6,233 nucleotides of DNA from an uncultured Gammaproteobacteria bacterium (GTDB lineage: Bacteria; Pseudomonadota; Gammaproteobacteria; GCA-2729495), in the NCBI GenBank assembly GCA_947258805.1, contig CAMYJV010000145.1:1-6233 (forward strand), in the 5' to 3' direction. The notes under the pieces were generated by a model. That model was not told the origin of the DNA. It saw only the letters and a program-made list of their open reading frames with translations, and did no database searches. Shown here piece after piece: positions 5,275 through 6,233 of the stretch. The stretch's first letter is position 1; each line of letters begins with the position of its first letter. A program made the translations under genes and the position numbers.

Positions 5275-6233
5275 TCAGCCCAGCACGCCAACCGCGTTCA
5301 GAAACACCAGCACGACGGCAACCGGGGCCACGTAGCGCGCCAGCACGCGCCACAACGAGTAAACGAAGCCGGCCTGCGGATCGAGCTCGTCCGCGCTGGA
5401 GTTGCTGCACATGAACCAACCGGCAAAAATCGTAATCAGAAAGCCCCCGGCAGGCAGCATGATGTTCGACGTCAGGTAGTCGATGTTGTCGAAGAAAGTG
5501 CCGCGCAGAAAGTTAAAATCGGCCAGCACATTGAACGACAGGACGGTCAGGAAACCCAGCCCCCAGACCGCACCACCGGCCAGCAGCGCGGCGGCCCCGC
5601 GGCGCATGGAACGGGCTTCCATCAGCCAGGCCACCACCGGTTCCATCAGGCTGATGGCAGAAGTGAGGCCGGCAAAGGCCAGCAGCAGGAAGAATGCAGT
5701 ACCCACGAACACGCCACCCGGCATTTTCGTCAGGGCCAGGGGCAGCGTCTGAAACACCAGGCCCGGGCCCTCCGCCGGGTCCAGGGAATTGGCGAACACG
5801 ATGGCAAAAATGATCACGCCGGCCAGCAGCGCGATGGCCGTGTCTGCGCTCACGACGGCAACAGAGGTCTTGATGATGGACTCTTCCTGCGGCAGATAGG
5901 CGCCGTAGGCCATCACCGCGCCCATGCCGACACTGAGAGAGAAAAAGGCCTGCCCCATGGCGGCCAGCACGCTGTTACCCGTTAGCGCATCGAAATCGGG
6001 CCGAAACAGGAATTCGAGCCCGTCGGCAAAGCCCCCGAAGCTGATGGCATAGCCCAGCAGCGCCAGCATGATGAACACCAGCGCGGGCACCATGATGCGC
6101 ACGGCCTGCTCAAGCCCCTTTTCGACCCCCCGCGCCACGACCACGGTCGTGATGATCATGAACAGCGTGTGCCAGCCCGCCAGCGTCCACGGGGCTGCCA
6201 CCAGCGCCCCGAACATCTCCCGCCCACGCTCCC
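5275..6233 (-). CDS. Sodium-dependent transporter, NSS/SNF family (N-terminus beyond window)
   Basis: This is an inner-membrane sodium symporter of the neurotransmitter:sodium symporter family (LeuT/MhsT/Tyt1-like), probably for an amino acid; the substrate cannot be told from sequence. About 319 codons are visible, open to the right edge; bacterial members run about 440-500, so TM1-TM3 with part of the sodium and substrate sites are outside. Counting from the Met codon at 6216 as residue 1, GQAFFSLSVGMG (88-99) is the unwound TM6 motif, with Ser93 where LeuT has Na1 ligand Thr254. GLTSAISLMEP (183-193) is the TM8 motif, with Thr185-Ser186 matching LeuT Na2 ligands Thr354 and Ser355. GPGLVFQTLP (150-159) is also typical. 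Several more hydrophobic segments follow and the protein ends right after the last one. The Met at 6216 is internal, not the start. ratA begins four bases after the stop, so the two are probably co-transcribed. Confidence 0.93.
   Translation of the reverse strand, partial: ERGREMFGALVAAPWTLAGWHTLFMIITTVVVARGVEKGLEQAVRIMVPALVFIMLALLGYAISFGGFADGLEFLFRPDFDALTGNSVLAAMGQAFFSLSVGMGAVMAYGAYLPQEESIIKTSVAVVSADTAIALLAGVIIFAIVFANSLDPAEGPGLVFQTLPLALTKMPGGVFVGTAFFLLLAFAGLTSAISLMEPVVAWLMEARSMRRGAAALLAGGAVWGLGFLTVLSFNVLADFNFLRGTFFDNIDYLTSNIMLPAGGFLITIFAGWFMCSNSSADELDPQAGFVYSLWRVLARYVAPVAVVLVFLNAVGVLG

Noticed and set aside
4650..5414. 254-codon plus-strand open frame over rnfH and ratA
   Set aside because: It conflicts with two recognised minus-strand families, and its product is Arg/Pro/Ser-rich without domains.
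5251..5985. 244-codon plus-strand open frame over ratA and the transporter
   Set aside because: The product is Gln/His/Arg-rich, as expected from the antisense of a hydrophobic membrane protein; the minus strand encodes a clear NSS transporter.

Overview
The window is a GC-rich (well above 60% by eye), densely packed stretch of ordinary chromosome, most likely from a gammaproteobacterium. The gene set and order point there: nadK-recN, a Pseudomonas-type Fur divergent from the lipoprotein gene bamE (omlA), and rnfH with ratA beside bamE. HrcA is also present, which favours a lineage outside the Enterobacteriaceae. Genus cannot be assigned from the sequence alone.

Layout, left to right. (1) hrcA, minus strand, 1-852, C-terminus cut by the window edge; it encodes the heat-shock repressor HrcA. 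(2) A 183-base divergent intergenic region, 853-1035, with a plausible sigma-70 promoter for hrcA and a weaker one for nadK; no CIRCE operator is visible. (3) nadK (1036-1932) and recN (1939-3651), plus strand, six bases apart, probably one transcript: NAD kinase and the SMC-like repair ATPase RecN. (4) fur (3648-4064), minus strand, whose stop codon overlaps the recN stop. (5) A short divergent fur/bamE promoter region, about 4065-4147. (6) bamE (4109-4480, or from 4148), plus strand, an outer-membrane assembly lipoprotein. (7) A minus-strand cluster reading leftwards: a sodium-dependent NSS/SNF-family transporter (5275 to beyond 6233, N-terminus missing), ratA (4839-5270) and rnfH (4481-4846). 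These are separated by 4 bases and then overlap by 8 bases, so they look co-transcribed and translationally coupled. The rnfH stop directly abuts the bamE stop.

The genes are mostly conserved housekeeping and stress functions: protein-folding stress control (HrcA), NADP supply (NadK), double-strand-break repair (RecN), iron homeostasis (Fur), outer-membrane biogenesis (BamE), and the RatA/RnfH pair. The transporter is the only member without an obvious functional link. I see no RNA gene, mobile element, CRISPR array, tandem repeat or other sign of horizontal transfer, and no convincing new biological system. The points worth a second look are the gap-free convergent gene ends, the frequent non-ATG starts, the single-cysteine Fur, the compact fur/bamE divergent promoter and the transporter placed upstream of ratA-rnfH.
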